52,751 nucleotides of DNA from a virus, in the IMG/VR virus record IMGVR_UViG_3300025892_000028, positions 1 to 52,751 of that record, one strand, 5' to 3'. Below are positions 8,301 to 20,000 of this stretch, piece after piece (positions within the stretch are counted from its first letter, which is position 1; each line of letters begins with the position of its first letter). The position numbers and the translations under genes are program-made. A model generated the notes under the pieces. It was not told where the DNA came from and did not search any database. It saw only the letters and a list, made by a program, of their open reading frames with translations.

Positions 8301-8751
8301 AATTGAAGAGCATATTAAAGAGTGGATTAGTAAAATTTCCGAGTTTAGACCAGAACTAAACAATTTTGCTATCTGCCCTTTCTCTTCAACAGCAACTTAT
8401 AAGATTATTCAAGCACCTATTGACGATATCATGCCTTTAACTGGGTGTGATGTCGTCATTTTTGCTGTTGAAGACTATTTGGATGTCAATGCTATTCAAA
8501 TGTGGTGTGAAATTTATAACACTATTTACCCTGAATACATTTTTTTAGAGGATTGCGCTTATTCTCATACCTTCATTAATGGTATTCAGACAAATAATGC
8601 GAAATATAACTTACTCTTATGTCAAAGTAAGGAAAAATTGCGAAAAAGTCGTAAAATACTAGCAGAATCGGGATATTACGAGCATTGGAATGATGCAATG
8701 ATGAAAGAAATACTCGGAAAAGATTTTGATGTAGTAAACCACTATAAATAA
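8293..8751 (+). CDS. 152-residue hypothetical protein with ICPF motif
   Basis: A soluble alpha/beta protein starting MSEIEEHIKEW. Visible conserved-looking elements are AICPF at residues 26-30, the strand DVVIFAVEDY near 53-62, FLEDCAYS with FINGIQTN near 85-99 and YYEHW near 128. The ICPF segment after an N-terminal helix recalls DUF1415-type proteins, but I would not assign that family without a profile search. It is third in the sigma70-promoted group. Its last codons (Tyr-Lys-stop) are the late promoter TATAAATA that serves gp25. Confidence 0.7.
   Translation: MSEIEEHIKEWISKISEFRPELNNFAICPFSSTATYKIIQAPIDDIMPLTGCDVVIFAVEDYLDVNAIQMWCEIYNTIYPEYIFLEDCAYSHTFINGIQTNNAKYNLLLCQSKEKLRKSRKILAESGYYEHWNDAMMKEILGKDFDVVNHYK
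8743..8750 (+). promoter_or_regulatory. T4-type late promoter before gp25
   Basis: TATAAATA, 20 bases before the gp25 ATG and overlapping the stop codon of the preceding gene. It matches the NATAAATA late motif of T4-like phages, recognised by the gp55-type sigma factor. Confidence 0.8.
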
Positions 8752-8770
8752 TTGAAAAAAACCATATCAA

Positions 8771-9175
8771 ATGGCATTAAAAGCATCAAGATCCTATAAG
8801 GACTTGAGTTTCACATTTAAAACCAACCCTCTCAGGAAGGATTTAAACCTTTTGAAGGATGAAAATGCGATTAAGAGGTCACTCCTTAATCTTTTTTCTT
8901 ACAGGAAGGGTGAAAAGTTTTTTAATGCTAGTTTTGGTAGTGGAATTCCTGAATTGTTATTCGATCCATTTGATTTTATTACTGCTGGATCAATAAAAAC
9001 TGAGATAGAAAATTTAATTACTTTATATGAACCCAGAATTAATCTTATTGAGGTAGTTTTGGATTTGAATGAAGATCAATATGAGTATGATATTCAAGTA
9101 ATTTATAGTATTCCTGATACAGATCCTCAAATCTTCACCACTTCGTTAACATTAACGTCATCATCAAAGATATAA
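8771..9175 (+). CDS. 25: Baseplate wedge protein gp25
   Basis: A 134-residue member of the GPW/gp25 family, T4 gp25 being 132 residues. The family hallmark EPR sits at residues 87-89 in LYEPRINLIEV, and the preceding pattern (AIKRSLLNLFSYRKGEKFF, then FGSGIPELLF) is typical. gp25 forms the core wedge with gp6 and gp53 at the tail sheath end, where it helps start sheath polymerisation. A late promoter lies directly upstream and gp6 begins four bases after its stop. Confidence 0.96.
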   Translation: MALKASRSYKDLSFTFKTNPLRKDLNLLKDENAIKRSLLNLFSYRKGEKFFNASFGSGIPELLFDPFDFITAGSIKTEIENLITLYEPRINLIEVVLDLNEDQYEYDIQVIYSIPDTDPQIFTTSLTLTSSSKI

Positions 9176-9178
9176 TCA

Positions 9179-11029
9179 ATGGCATTCGCACAAGTTAGTT
9201 CCCTAGATTACGCTGATATCAAAGCCGCCTTGGTTGAATACCTGAGGCGAAATACTGATTTTACAGATTATGACTTTGAAGGATCAACACTGTCTTCTAT
9301 TGTTGACCTCTTAGCATACAACACTTATTACACTGCCTTCAATACTACGATGGCAGTTAACGAGAGTTTTTTGGCATCTGCCTCTCTAAGAGACAATATT
9401 GTAAAAGTTGCTAAACAACTTGGATACAGTCCAAAGTCAACAACTTCAGCAACAGCATTTCTTAAATTAAAAGTTGATTTTAGTAGTGTTGCTGCAATTG
9501 ACCAAAGATTGGTCCCATCATTCCTTACTCTCAAGAAGGGGAATTGTTTTGTTTCATCAAATCCTGAAAATAGAAACGAAACATATCAATTCTCGACATT
9601 AGAAGATATTGTATCTCCAGTAACGAATAATATTGCATATATTTCAAATGTTTCATCAGATCAGTTGCAGGTAACTGAAGGAATTTACTTAAAATTTAGT
9701 TATGCTGTAGATAATACAATTCCTAATCAAAAATTTATCATTCCTACTGCTAACGTGGACACTGAAAGTATTAAAGTAGCAGTAAGAGAAAATGCTGCTG
9801 CATCTAAAACTGAAGTTTTCACAAAAGTTGAGAATATCCTTGATGTAACAGCAGTTGATAAAGTATTTTTTGTTCAAGAGACTGATGATGCTAGATATGA
9901 ATTAATTTTTGGCGATGATGTATTAGGTAAGAAAGTTACTGACGGACAGATCGTTGAAATTACATATATTGCGTCATCTGGTAAGTCAGCAAACAAATTA
10001 AAGAATTTCGTTTTTTCCGGGGAAATTTATGATGAAGATTTGAATCGAGTTTTAACCGGTATTACAACAACAGTTATAGTTGGTTCCGAAGGTGGTGATG
10101 ATATTGAAGATAGTGAAGTAATCAGAAAAAATGCTCCTGCATTCTACTCCTCACAAAATAGAGCAGTAACACTAGAAGATTATAAGGTAATTACACAAAG
10201 ACTTTACTCATCAATTGCTGATATTATTGTATATGGTGGTGAAAATGAAGAACCACCTGAGTATGGTCGTGTAAAAATTGCTATTAAACCAAAATATAGT
10301 GATATTTTAAGTAATTCTACTAAAAGAGATATTATTAGCAAGCTTAAGAAGTATACAGTTGCTTCTGTTACTCCAATTATTGTCGATCCGTCAATTGTTG
10401 ATGTAGTTTTAAGAACTAAAATTTATTATAAGCAAACTGAGACTAATTTAACATCCGAGCAAATAAGAAATGTTGCTATTCAAAATTTAACGGAATATAG
10501 AAATACTAATAATATTAGTAAGTTTGGTGGGATTGTTAGAAAAAGTAAAATAACCACAGTTATTGATGCTTCAGAAAGTTCAATTGCAGGTAATGTTACT
10601 GAGTTTACATTAAGAAAGAAATTAATACCAGCACTTAATACTGTAGCCCAATATTTGTTGTGTTATGTAAATGAGTTCCAAACATCATGTGTTGGAAAAA
10701 CCACTATCACAAGTTCCAAATTCAGGACTGTAAATTATCCAAATGACGATTCATACATGGAAAATACTGAGGATGGTGCAATTAGAATATATACTATTGA
10801 TTCTGCTACTGCATCAAAGAAAATTCTAGTTGAAAATGCAGGAACTGTTGATTTTACTAATGGCAAAGTGAATATAAATTCAATTCAATTTATTAGCGGC
10901 AGTAATGAAGACAATGAAATCTTTATTAGTGCTACACCACTTAATGATGATGTGAGTGCGGTGAGAGAAGTATACTTAAATCTCTCAATAGAAGATAGCA
11001 TTCTCCAGGTATTCCAAGAAACAGCATAA
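9179..11029 (+). CDS. 6: Baseplate wedge protein gp6 (J-like)
   Basis: 616 residues against about 660 in T4. The N-terminal region (DYADIKAALVEYLRRN, then GSTLSSIVDLLAYNTYY and ESFLASASLRDNIVKVAKQLGY at about residues 11-85) is the recognisable baseplate J/gp6 signature. The middle holds an FGDDVLGKK segment near 244 and an AVTLEDYKVITQRLY segment near 326, also characteristic of J-like proteins. gp6 dimers form the continuous ring that ties the six wedges together. It lies between gp25 and gp7 as in contractile-tail modules, separated by only 1-4 bases. Confidence 0.94.
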   Translation: MAFAQVSSLDYADIKAALVEYLRRNTDFTDYDFEGSTLSSIVDLLAYNTYYTAFNTTMAVNESFLASASLRDNIVKVAKQLGYSPKSTTSATAFLKLKVDFSSVAAIDQRLVPSFLTLKKGNCFVSSNPENRNETYQFSTLEDIVSPVTNNIAYISNVSSDQLQVTEGIYLKFSYAVDNTIPNQKFIIPTANVDTESIKVAVRENAAASKTEVFTKVENILDVTAVDKVFFVQETDDARYELIFGDDVLGKKVTDGQIVEITYIASSGKSANKLKNFVFSGEIYDEDLNRVLTGITTTVIVGSEGGDDIEDSEVIRKNAPAFYSSQNRAVTLEDYKVITQRLYSSIADIIVYGGENEEPPEYGRVKIAIKPKYSDILSNSTKRDIISKLKKYTVASVTPIIVDPSIVDVVLRTKIYYKQTETNLTSEQIRNVAIQNLTEYRNTNNISKFGGIVRKSKITTVIDASESSIAGNVTEFTLRKKLIPALNTVAQYLLCYVNEFQTSCVGKTTITSSKFRTVNYPNDDSYMENTEDGAIRIYTIDSATASKKILVENAGTVDFTNGKVNINSIQFISGSNEDNEIFISATPLNDDVSAVREVYLNLSIEDSILQVFQETA

Positions 11030-11030
11030 A

Positions 11031-14000
11031 ATGAATTTTAACAAATTAACTATCTCAGACTTAGTAGATCAGCAACTACCAGAGTTTGTTGTCAACGAAT
11101 TTCCTACATTTGTAAAATTCTTTGAGGAATACTATAAATCATTAGAATTATCTGGTGGTCTTCTTGATATCACCAATAATTTCCTTGATTATAAAAATAT
11201 TGATAATTTAAGAAAATATAATCTTGTTACTACCTATAAATTACAGCAACTAATTTCTGATACTGATGAAAGCATTGTTTTAGACAGTCTTGATGGTCTT
11301 CCTTCTGAAAATGGATTGATCAGCATAGGTAATGAGATTATTCTTTATGAGACAGTTAATTTATCGTCTAGAACGCTCTTAAATTGTAAAAGAGGATATA
11401 CAGCAACAACTAAGTTTGATGGCACTGCAACGACCGTAGAGAGCACTGTAGCAGCATCACACCGACCAGATGATACTGTCACAAATTTATCAAATCTTGT
11501 TCTATTTCTTATCTTAAGAAATTACGAACATCAATACCTTGCTGGGTTCCCATTCGAGAATATTTCTTCTAGTATTGATAAAGATACCTTACTTAGAAAT
11601 ATTAAAGATTTTTATAATTATAAGGGAACTGATATTTCCATTGAATTTTTATTCAGAGCTTTATTTGATGAAGAAATTACGGTAAAATACCCAAAAGATT
11701 ATGTAATCAAAGCTTCTTATTCAGATTTTACTGTTGATGATATTATTAAAGTAGAGGCAATTGAAGGAGATCCATATGATCTTATTGGAAATGAATTAAA
11801 ACAAACTGATGCTAGTGGAGTATTGACATCTAGTGCTGTAATTGATGAAATTTTAATTAACAATATTTCAAATTATGCTTCTGCCAATAAAAATGTTTAT
11901 GAGTGTAGGTTAAACGTTCTCAATCAACAATTTTTTCAAATTCCTAGAGAAAGTATTCTGAGAGGAGTCTTATCGTCTACGGATTCTGTAATTACTGTTG
12001 ATAGTACAATTGGATTTCCTCAGTTAAATGGAATTATCCAAATCGATGATGAAGTTATTACTTATCGATATAAAACGTTCAATCAATTTATTGATTGTGG
12101 AAGAGGTGTTTTTAATACTGTTGCTGTTAATCATGCAGATTTAAGTGATGTTAGAACTACCGAATTTCTTTTTGGTTATAGTGATGGTATAGAACTTGAA
12201 TCAAATAAAGTATCCATGAGGTTACTTGGTGTTTCTTCTAGTGTAACTGTAGATGATGGTGGTGCTTATTTCGAGGAAGCTGAAAAAGTAGATCTATCAC
12301 CTGATGGAGATATTGATTCTAGACCACAATTTACAACATGGATAAAAAATGAAGTTGGAACTCTCTCAAGTAGTTCTGATGTTCAGATAAACAATAATGT
12401 TGAAACTATTACCACTGAAATATCAAATATTTACAAAGATGATAATTATGTTTATCTTGTTTCTTCTGGACTTCCTGTTCATCCTATCGGATCGTTTATT
12501 GGAACCGGATTTAGAGTAAATAATCAAAATCTTTTAAAGTTAATTCCACTTTCAACTGAAAAAAATACTCAAACTCAATTTACTGGGAATAAAGCAGTTG
12601 GTTTGTTTATTAATGGCGTAGAAGCATTTAGTTCTCAGGATTATGAAGATATTTCATTCGGTAATATCGAAAGTGTTGAAATTATTCAAAAAGGATTTGG
12701 TTTCGAGAATGATATTCAACCCGTATTCAGAGTAGCGAATTCTACCGGCACAGGAGCTACATTTAATGCAAATATTATAGATGGAAAAGTATTTTCAGTA
12801 TCAGTAGTAGATGGCGGAAATGGATATACTCAAAATCAACCATTAGAAGTTACATATGGATTTGATGCCACTGCAACAATTGCTGATGATACACATATCA
12901 TCAATGGTTCTATTAGAACAATTACAGTAACTAATCCAGGTCAAGATTATGTTACCACACCTAATGTAGAAATTATTGATAGCACTGGTAAAGGAACAGG
13001 TGCTTACGCTATTGCTGAAATAACTAATAATCAGTTAACTGGTATTGTTGTTCTTAATGGAGGTGTTGATTACAGTGATAAAGATACTATCACTGTAAGG
13101 ATTGTTTCTAAAGGTACTGGTGTTGTTGCCAATGCTGTAGTTAAAAAATGGTCTTTTGATAGAGTATTTAAGACAAAAAACTCTATTGACATAAATGGTA
13201 ACTGGGCACCTGCACAAACAATTAAATCTGATACTGGTAACGGTTATCTATATCCAAGTAGAAATATTGCGTATAATCTTCAGTATGCATATCCATCAAA
13301 TCCAAAAATCCTTAGACATTCACTATCTGATAATGTTCAGGGTGTAAATGCTAACTACGATGAAAAAACATCTGGATTTGTTCACTCTCCTATTTTAGGA
13401 TGGGCGTATGATGGAAATCCAATTTATGGTCCTTATGGATATCTTACTCCAACCGTTCCTGCTAATGGTATTTCTAGACAAACCAGTTCTTATGTATTAA
13501 AAACTACTGCAGAAGCTACTAGACCTAACGTAGTAAAATATCCTTTAGGTTCTTTTGTCAATGACTATGAGTTCATTCAAGGATCTGGAAGTCTTGATGT
13601 CAATAATGGTCGTTTTTGCATCACTCCAGAATATCCCGATGGAAGATATTGTTACTTCATCACCGTGGATAGTTTTGGTGCTGGTGTTTATCCATATATT
13701 CTCGGAAAGACATATCATTCTGTTCCAGCAGAAAATAATTTCAATATTGAGTTTAATCAACAGAACGAAGATAATTTACCTAAAGATGCAAGAAGAATTA
13801 GAAGTTCTTCTACCCCAAGTAAAGGTTTTGATGCTATTTTATCAGTATCCAATGTAGAAAGAGGAACTATTGATAAATTTGTTGTTAATGAAAGTGAGAA
13901 TGTATTCAAAGTATTAGATTCTTTATACATCGATAATAACGATACTGAAGGTTCTAGGGCATTTGGTAGAGTTGAATCAGTTAAAGGTGAAAATGTAACT

Positions 14001-17000
14001 ACCGTATCATATCAAGTTGCTTCGGGATCTACTATTCCATCAACAAATGGAATTCCTGATGCCCCGTGGCCTTCTGAAATTAGTGCCCCTCAATATACAG
14101 ACACCAAATATGATATAACTGTAGAAACTTCAACACCACATTTATTATCTGATGATGATATTGTTACACTAGCATTAGATAGACAAGCAGTATCAGTAAC
14201 AAAAACTTTTAAAGTAAGAGTATCTAATTATCAGACAGTACATTACACACCTCCTGTTGTTGAAAGTTTCTTAGTTGTTGATGTTGCTTTCAACCAAACA
14301 ACTATTAACGTAGATAACTCTGATGATTATAGAGAAAATGATTATTTGAAAGTTAATGATGAAATTTTAAAAATTGTATCTATTGATTACAATTCAGATC
14401 AAATTACCGTCGAAAGGACTCAATTTGGATCTCCATTAAGATTACATGCAGCTACTAATAAAGTAGAACTTTACATACCTGATGATCAACCAGATTATAG
14501 ATTAACTGAGGGGTCGGCAATCACAAGTAGTGGTGTTTCAGGAACAATTTATAATATTGATAAGGAAAATTCTTTTATTGAAGTGAGAGTTGGTTCAGGC
14601 ACGCTTACAAATTCAAGTGTTCTTACAGATACATCTTCACCAACAGGAAGAACTATTAATGTGAGTAGTGTAACTAATACTGAGATTTATTGGGAATTTG
14701 ATCCTACTGGAACTGGTAATCATTATGTTCGCGATTTATCTTTTAGATTAATTAGGGGAACTCAATATATTTTTGATACTAGCGATGGAAGTATTTTTGG
14801 GAATAGTTTAATTTTCTCCGAAGATTCAGCAAATATCAATACTGTCACAGGTGTAACATCTGTTGGAACTCCAGGCACTTCTGGATCATCAGTAACTATC
14901 ACAAAAGATGCATTGCTGAACTTTGATGTTTCTAGAATATATTATTATGAGCAAAACGGTCAAATCCTCAATAATAAAACATTTTTCCCAGTCCTCACAT
15001 TTCCTGATGGCGTCAAAACAATCAAAGTTGTTAATGACAATAGTTTTAAGTTCACTATTCCCATTCAACCTGAAGAGACTACTTATACAAATTTAGTTTC
15101 ATATACTACAACTTCAGGAACTAGTATTGGTGCAATTAATACTGTTGCGGTAGTTGATGGTGGCGAAGGATATAAAAAACTTCCAAATATTTCTGGAATT
15201 ATCCATACTGAATTAGATGCAGCAAAATTGTCATATTCAATTACTGGTGGTTCATTTGATGATACATTCAGTGTTTTAAATCCAGGAAATAGATATTCAA
15301 GTAATACAAAAATTATTGTCAATACTCTCACTGGTAGTGGAGCAGTTTTAACACCAACAATTGTTGGGGGCAAAATACTTTCGGTAAAGGTTACTGTTGC
15401 TGGTAAAGGATATGATGAAAATGATACTATTTCAATAATTGATACTGGTGCCAAAATTTTCCCAATCAGTGATAGTATTGGCAGAATTAAAACTATTAGA
15501 TTTAATAATAGTGGAAGTCAGTTTAATCCTGATAGAACATTCTCTAAATCTTTAGTATTCAAACAAAAAGTAATTATTACTGGTATTACTGGCGGTGTTT
15601 ATAAACTTTCAGAAAATGTAACATCTTCAGGTGGATTATCCGCTAAGATTGAAAAAATAAGAGAAATTGGTGTTGATATTTACTTACTTGATTTAAAAAT
15701 TAACTCAGGAACTCCTAAAGTAGGTGATACACTTACTGGTTCTGTTTTACAGGTAACTTCTACAATTTACTCGGTGACAAATCCAGATATTATTGGAAAT
15801 ATTTCTGGATTTATTTCAAAAGTTGGTTTCTTTGATTCTGATTTAGGTAAAATTAGTGCTTCATCACAAAAAATTACTGATAGTTATTATTACCAAGATT
15901 TCTCCTATGTTATTAGAAGCACAAAATCTCTAAGTGATTATAAAAAATATGTTGATGAAACAACACATCCACTTGGATTTAAATTATTTGGTGAAGTATC
16001 TGTAGAGAATGATGTTGACTTTGATGATACTGTAACAGGAAACCCATTCAGTATCGGTCTTGCTGACGATCATTCTGCCAATGAAGTTATTATTACATTA
16101 CCTAATGTAAATGTAGAATCAGATATTGTTTTCAAAAAATATGAAATTTCTAGACTTAATACAGCTAATTTAAAAGCCTATCGTGGTATAGGAGCTGCTC
16201 GTCTTAATTTCTTGGATAATCAAATTGAAGCAGTGCAAATGGCAGATCTTTCTGCAGATCTTGATGCTAGCACTCAAACATATACCTTGACGACACAGGA
16301 TGGTAATTTCCCATTAGATACTTTTAATACATCCATACTTCTTTCATTGAATGATGTATTCCAAGAACCATTCCAAACATCTACTGTAAGTGGAATTAGT
16401 TACTCTGGTGGAATTGCAACTATTACTACTGCTACAGATCATAATTTAGCAACTACATCAGTAGGTCAAACATATCCAAATCAGAAATATATTCATATCT
16501 CTGGTGTAACCAATACTGGCAATTTAAATTTTAATGATCAATTTGAAGTATATGATGTACCATCAACAACGTCAATTAGAGTTCTTTTTGATAATCCAAA
16601 CGGTTATTTGACAAATAATGATCCTGCAGTTTGTGCTGATGTTCAAAGTACTATTGAGAGTCTAGTTGGAATTTTAACGTATTATTTAAATAATCCATCT
16701 GATGCACTTCCTACAAATAACACAGGTATTTGGTTGGATGAAGATCAGTCAACTGTTGTTAGTGCCAATAGACATAGAGATGGTGCTGATTTAATTGATC
16801 TCAATAGATTTGAAATTATTGATAGAGCTAATGCAGAAATTTCTTTAGAGTATCCTGATTTCTACTATCCAAACGATACTCAGACCACCGGATATAGCAG
16901 ACAGAAAGATGCTTATAGATTAATTCAGCAAAACCGTAAAGAATTGATCGACAGAGGTGCTGCTGAAATTGCAGTTCAATATCCTGATTTTGTATATCCT

Positions 17001-20000
17001 TTAGATCCTGCTACTGCAAGTGATTATCGTTTCAAGGATGCTTACAGACTTATTCAGCAAAATAGAACTGAGATCATTGATAATGCTTGGACAACTATGC
17101 AGGGTGGATCAAATCCTGCAGATGCTGCTGTAGAAACTAAGTGTAAACGTGATATCGGATTGTTTATTGATTATACTTCACTTGACCTGGTTAATGGTGG
17201 TAACGAGTATGCACGTAAATTCGCGTTACAGTATTTTGACGGTGCTGGAAATCCTCTTACGAATGGATTACTTGGTGAGGAGTTAGCATCAGTTGATGGA
17301 TTTACTGCTGCTAAGGATAATATGATCCTTGCATTTACCAATCAACTTACAATTACTGATACTACGATCACTGCAGATCCTGCTGGTGCTCCTTTATGTG
17401 CTAACGTAACATCTGCTATTACAGTTCTTGCTGGTATTGTAAATGATGCTATCACAGCAGGATCTACTGCTGGTCTTCCAACAGAAACTATCGGTGCTGA
17501 TACTACTGGCGAAGCAAAATGTAAGCGCGATCTTGGATTGTTTATTGATGCCGTATCACTAGATGTTCATACTGGTGGTAATGTATATGCTATTAAATTC
17601 CTCAAAAAATATTTTAATGCTCAAGGAACATCATTTATCTCAAATGGTCTTTCCGGTGAAATTCTAGAATCTAATACTGCATTCAATAAAGTAAGAGATT
17701 TGATGAAGCAAGCAATTGTAAATCAACTTCTCGTTAAGGATCTTACTATTACTGCTGGTAATGCTAGTTACTGGGGGAATGCAGTTGGAACACCGACAAA
17801 TGTAACCTATGATGCTAATACTGGCGTCTCAGTTATCACGATTGCTAATCATGGATTATCTAATGGTGAAGATGTTAAGATCAGAGATAATGGTTTGACA
17901 TTTACCTGTGAAATGGATGGGAACGTTAAAGAAAAATCTTATCCAAGACTTCTTGATGGCAATTCAAATACAGCAATGTCTGTTTCTAATGTTACTACAG
18001 ATACATTTGAAATCAATGTTGGCACTTCACCTATTGTAAATTTCAATGTTAGTGATGCTACTTACACTCCTTCTACGGGAGATGTTGAGATTAACATTGG
18101 CACTCACTCATTACGTGCAGGAACATCCATTAAACTTGCTGACGAAGCACTTACATTCACCTGTGATTTTGACAACAATCAAACTCAGCATAGTTACCCC
18201 AAGACTGCTATCTTAAGTGAAACTGTTACAGATGCCTCTTATGATCCAGTACTTGGTGTTCTTACTGTTACTGTTAAAAATCATGGATGGGAAAACGGAG
18301 ATCTTATTAAATTTGATGATGACTCTCTAGTCTTTACTTGTGGAATGGATGGAAATGCTACTAACCACCCATACCCTCGTTCTACTGATCCATTCAGTGG
18401 TAAGTGGATACCCATTTACGCTGTAACAGGAAATACTTTTAGGGTTGCGGTAGGAGTTTCAACTAATACTTCTACACATACATTTGTTAGTGCAGTCGAA
18501 GACGGATTGAAGAAGAAAAAAGATAAGACATACGATACTGCTGTAAATATTGTCACAGTCACAGCAGATACAATTACCATTAACGTAGGTAGTTCAACGG
18601 ATACATCAGCACATACATTTATTTCTGCTGTTCCGAATGCTGTTATTTCTGGTGCTGATTATCAGCATACATTCATAAGAGCAGTAACCGATGCCATTGT
18701 AAGACCTGTGGTCAATTCTCCTGTTTCAAATAACAGTAATGGTGCATGTGCTGACATTAAATCAAATATTAATGATCTTGTCGAAATCGTAACACTATAC
18801 TTAACACAAGGATCGTTAACTTTCCCAAATGCTCTACCAGCACAATCCATAAGAGTTCCTTCTGCTGGCGAAGCAAAATGCAAGAGGGATTTAAGTTTAA
18901 TTGTTGATGCTGTTATTGGTGATATGAGAACAGGTGGTAATTCCAACATTAGAAGTTCTACTGAAAAATATTTGGATGGAGCTGCTTTATTAAGTAATGG
19001 TCTTGCGGGTGAAATAAATGAATCTATCACTGCTTTCAATAAGGCAAGGGATCTGATGAAACTTGCTATCGCTAACCAACTTTATATTCAAGATTTAACT
19101 ATCTTACCTGATTTCCTTACTACTTCAGGAACTATTGAGGCATCGAGTCTCACTAATTCTATTTTCACCGAAGGTCAGTTTGAATATTCTAATGCGATAC
19201 TTAAACTATATGAAACTGTGGCAGAAGGAACTGTATTCCATAGTACTTTCTTCAAATTTGTTTCCGCTGGAGATGATAATCGATATTCATATAAAGTAAA
19301 AAATATCTTGTTTGATGGTGTTAGCAAGAACTACCCTCTATATAAAATTAATGGCACTAATGTCACTACGGAGGCAGATGAAAATCTATTAGTGTTTATT
19401 GATGGTGTTCTTCAACTTCATGGAGAATCTTATACCATTGATAGAAGTGTAAATCCCAATGTAATTAAATTTACTGATGTAATAGAAAAAGACAGACACT
19501 TCTTCTCGTATACATTCAGTAAGTATAAAGTCTTAAACAATTTTGCAGACAAATTTAATTCTAGTGCAAAATCATTTGAATTTGCGTTTGGAGAGGACAA
19601 CATTCTTCCTCCAGATGATCATCAAATGTTGGTGATGCTTGATGGTATTCCTCAAGTAGAAGGATCTTCATACACTATTGTTGATAACGTAATTACATTT
19701 ACTGAAGCACCTACTACAGGGAAAAGATGTTTTGTATTATATTTCTATGGAAAAGTCTTCGATAAAACTATTTCAATTTGGAATGGTGAAGTATTTGAAA
19801 ACTTAGAATATATTGGTCAGAACAGTCCTGAAGGATGTCAATATTTAAGTAAGGTTGCGAATACCGGAGATATTATTAAATCTGGGGATAAGATCAGAAT
19901 TGATGGTGAATCAGTCAAAGAAATTATTAGAGTTGAAGAAAGAGCACTTAAGAATACTGACAACTTAGTTTACACCGCATTAGTATACACCGATAATTCA

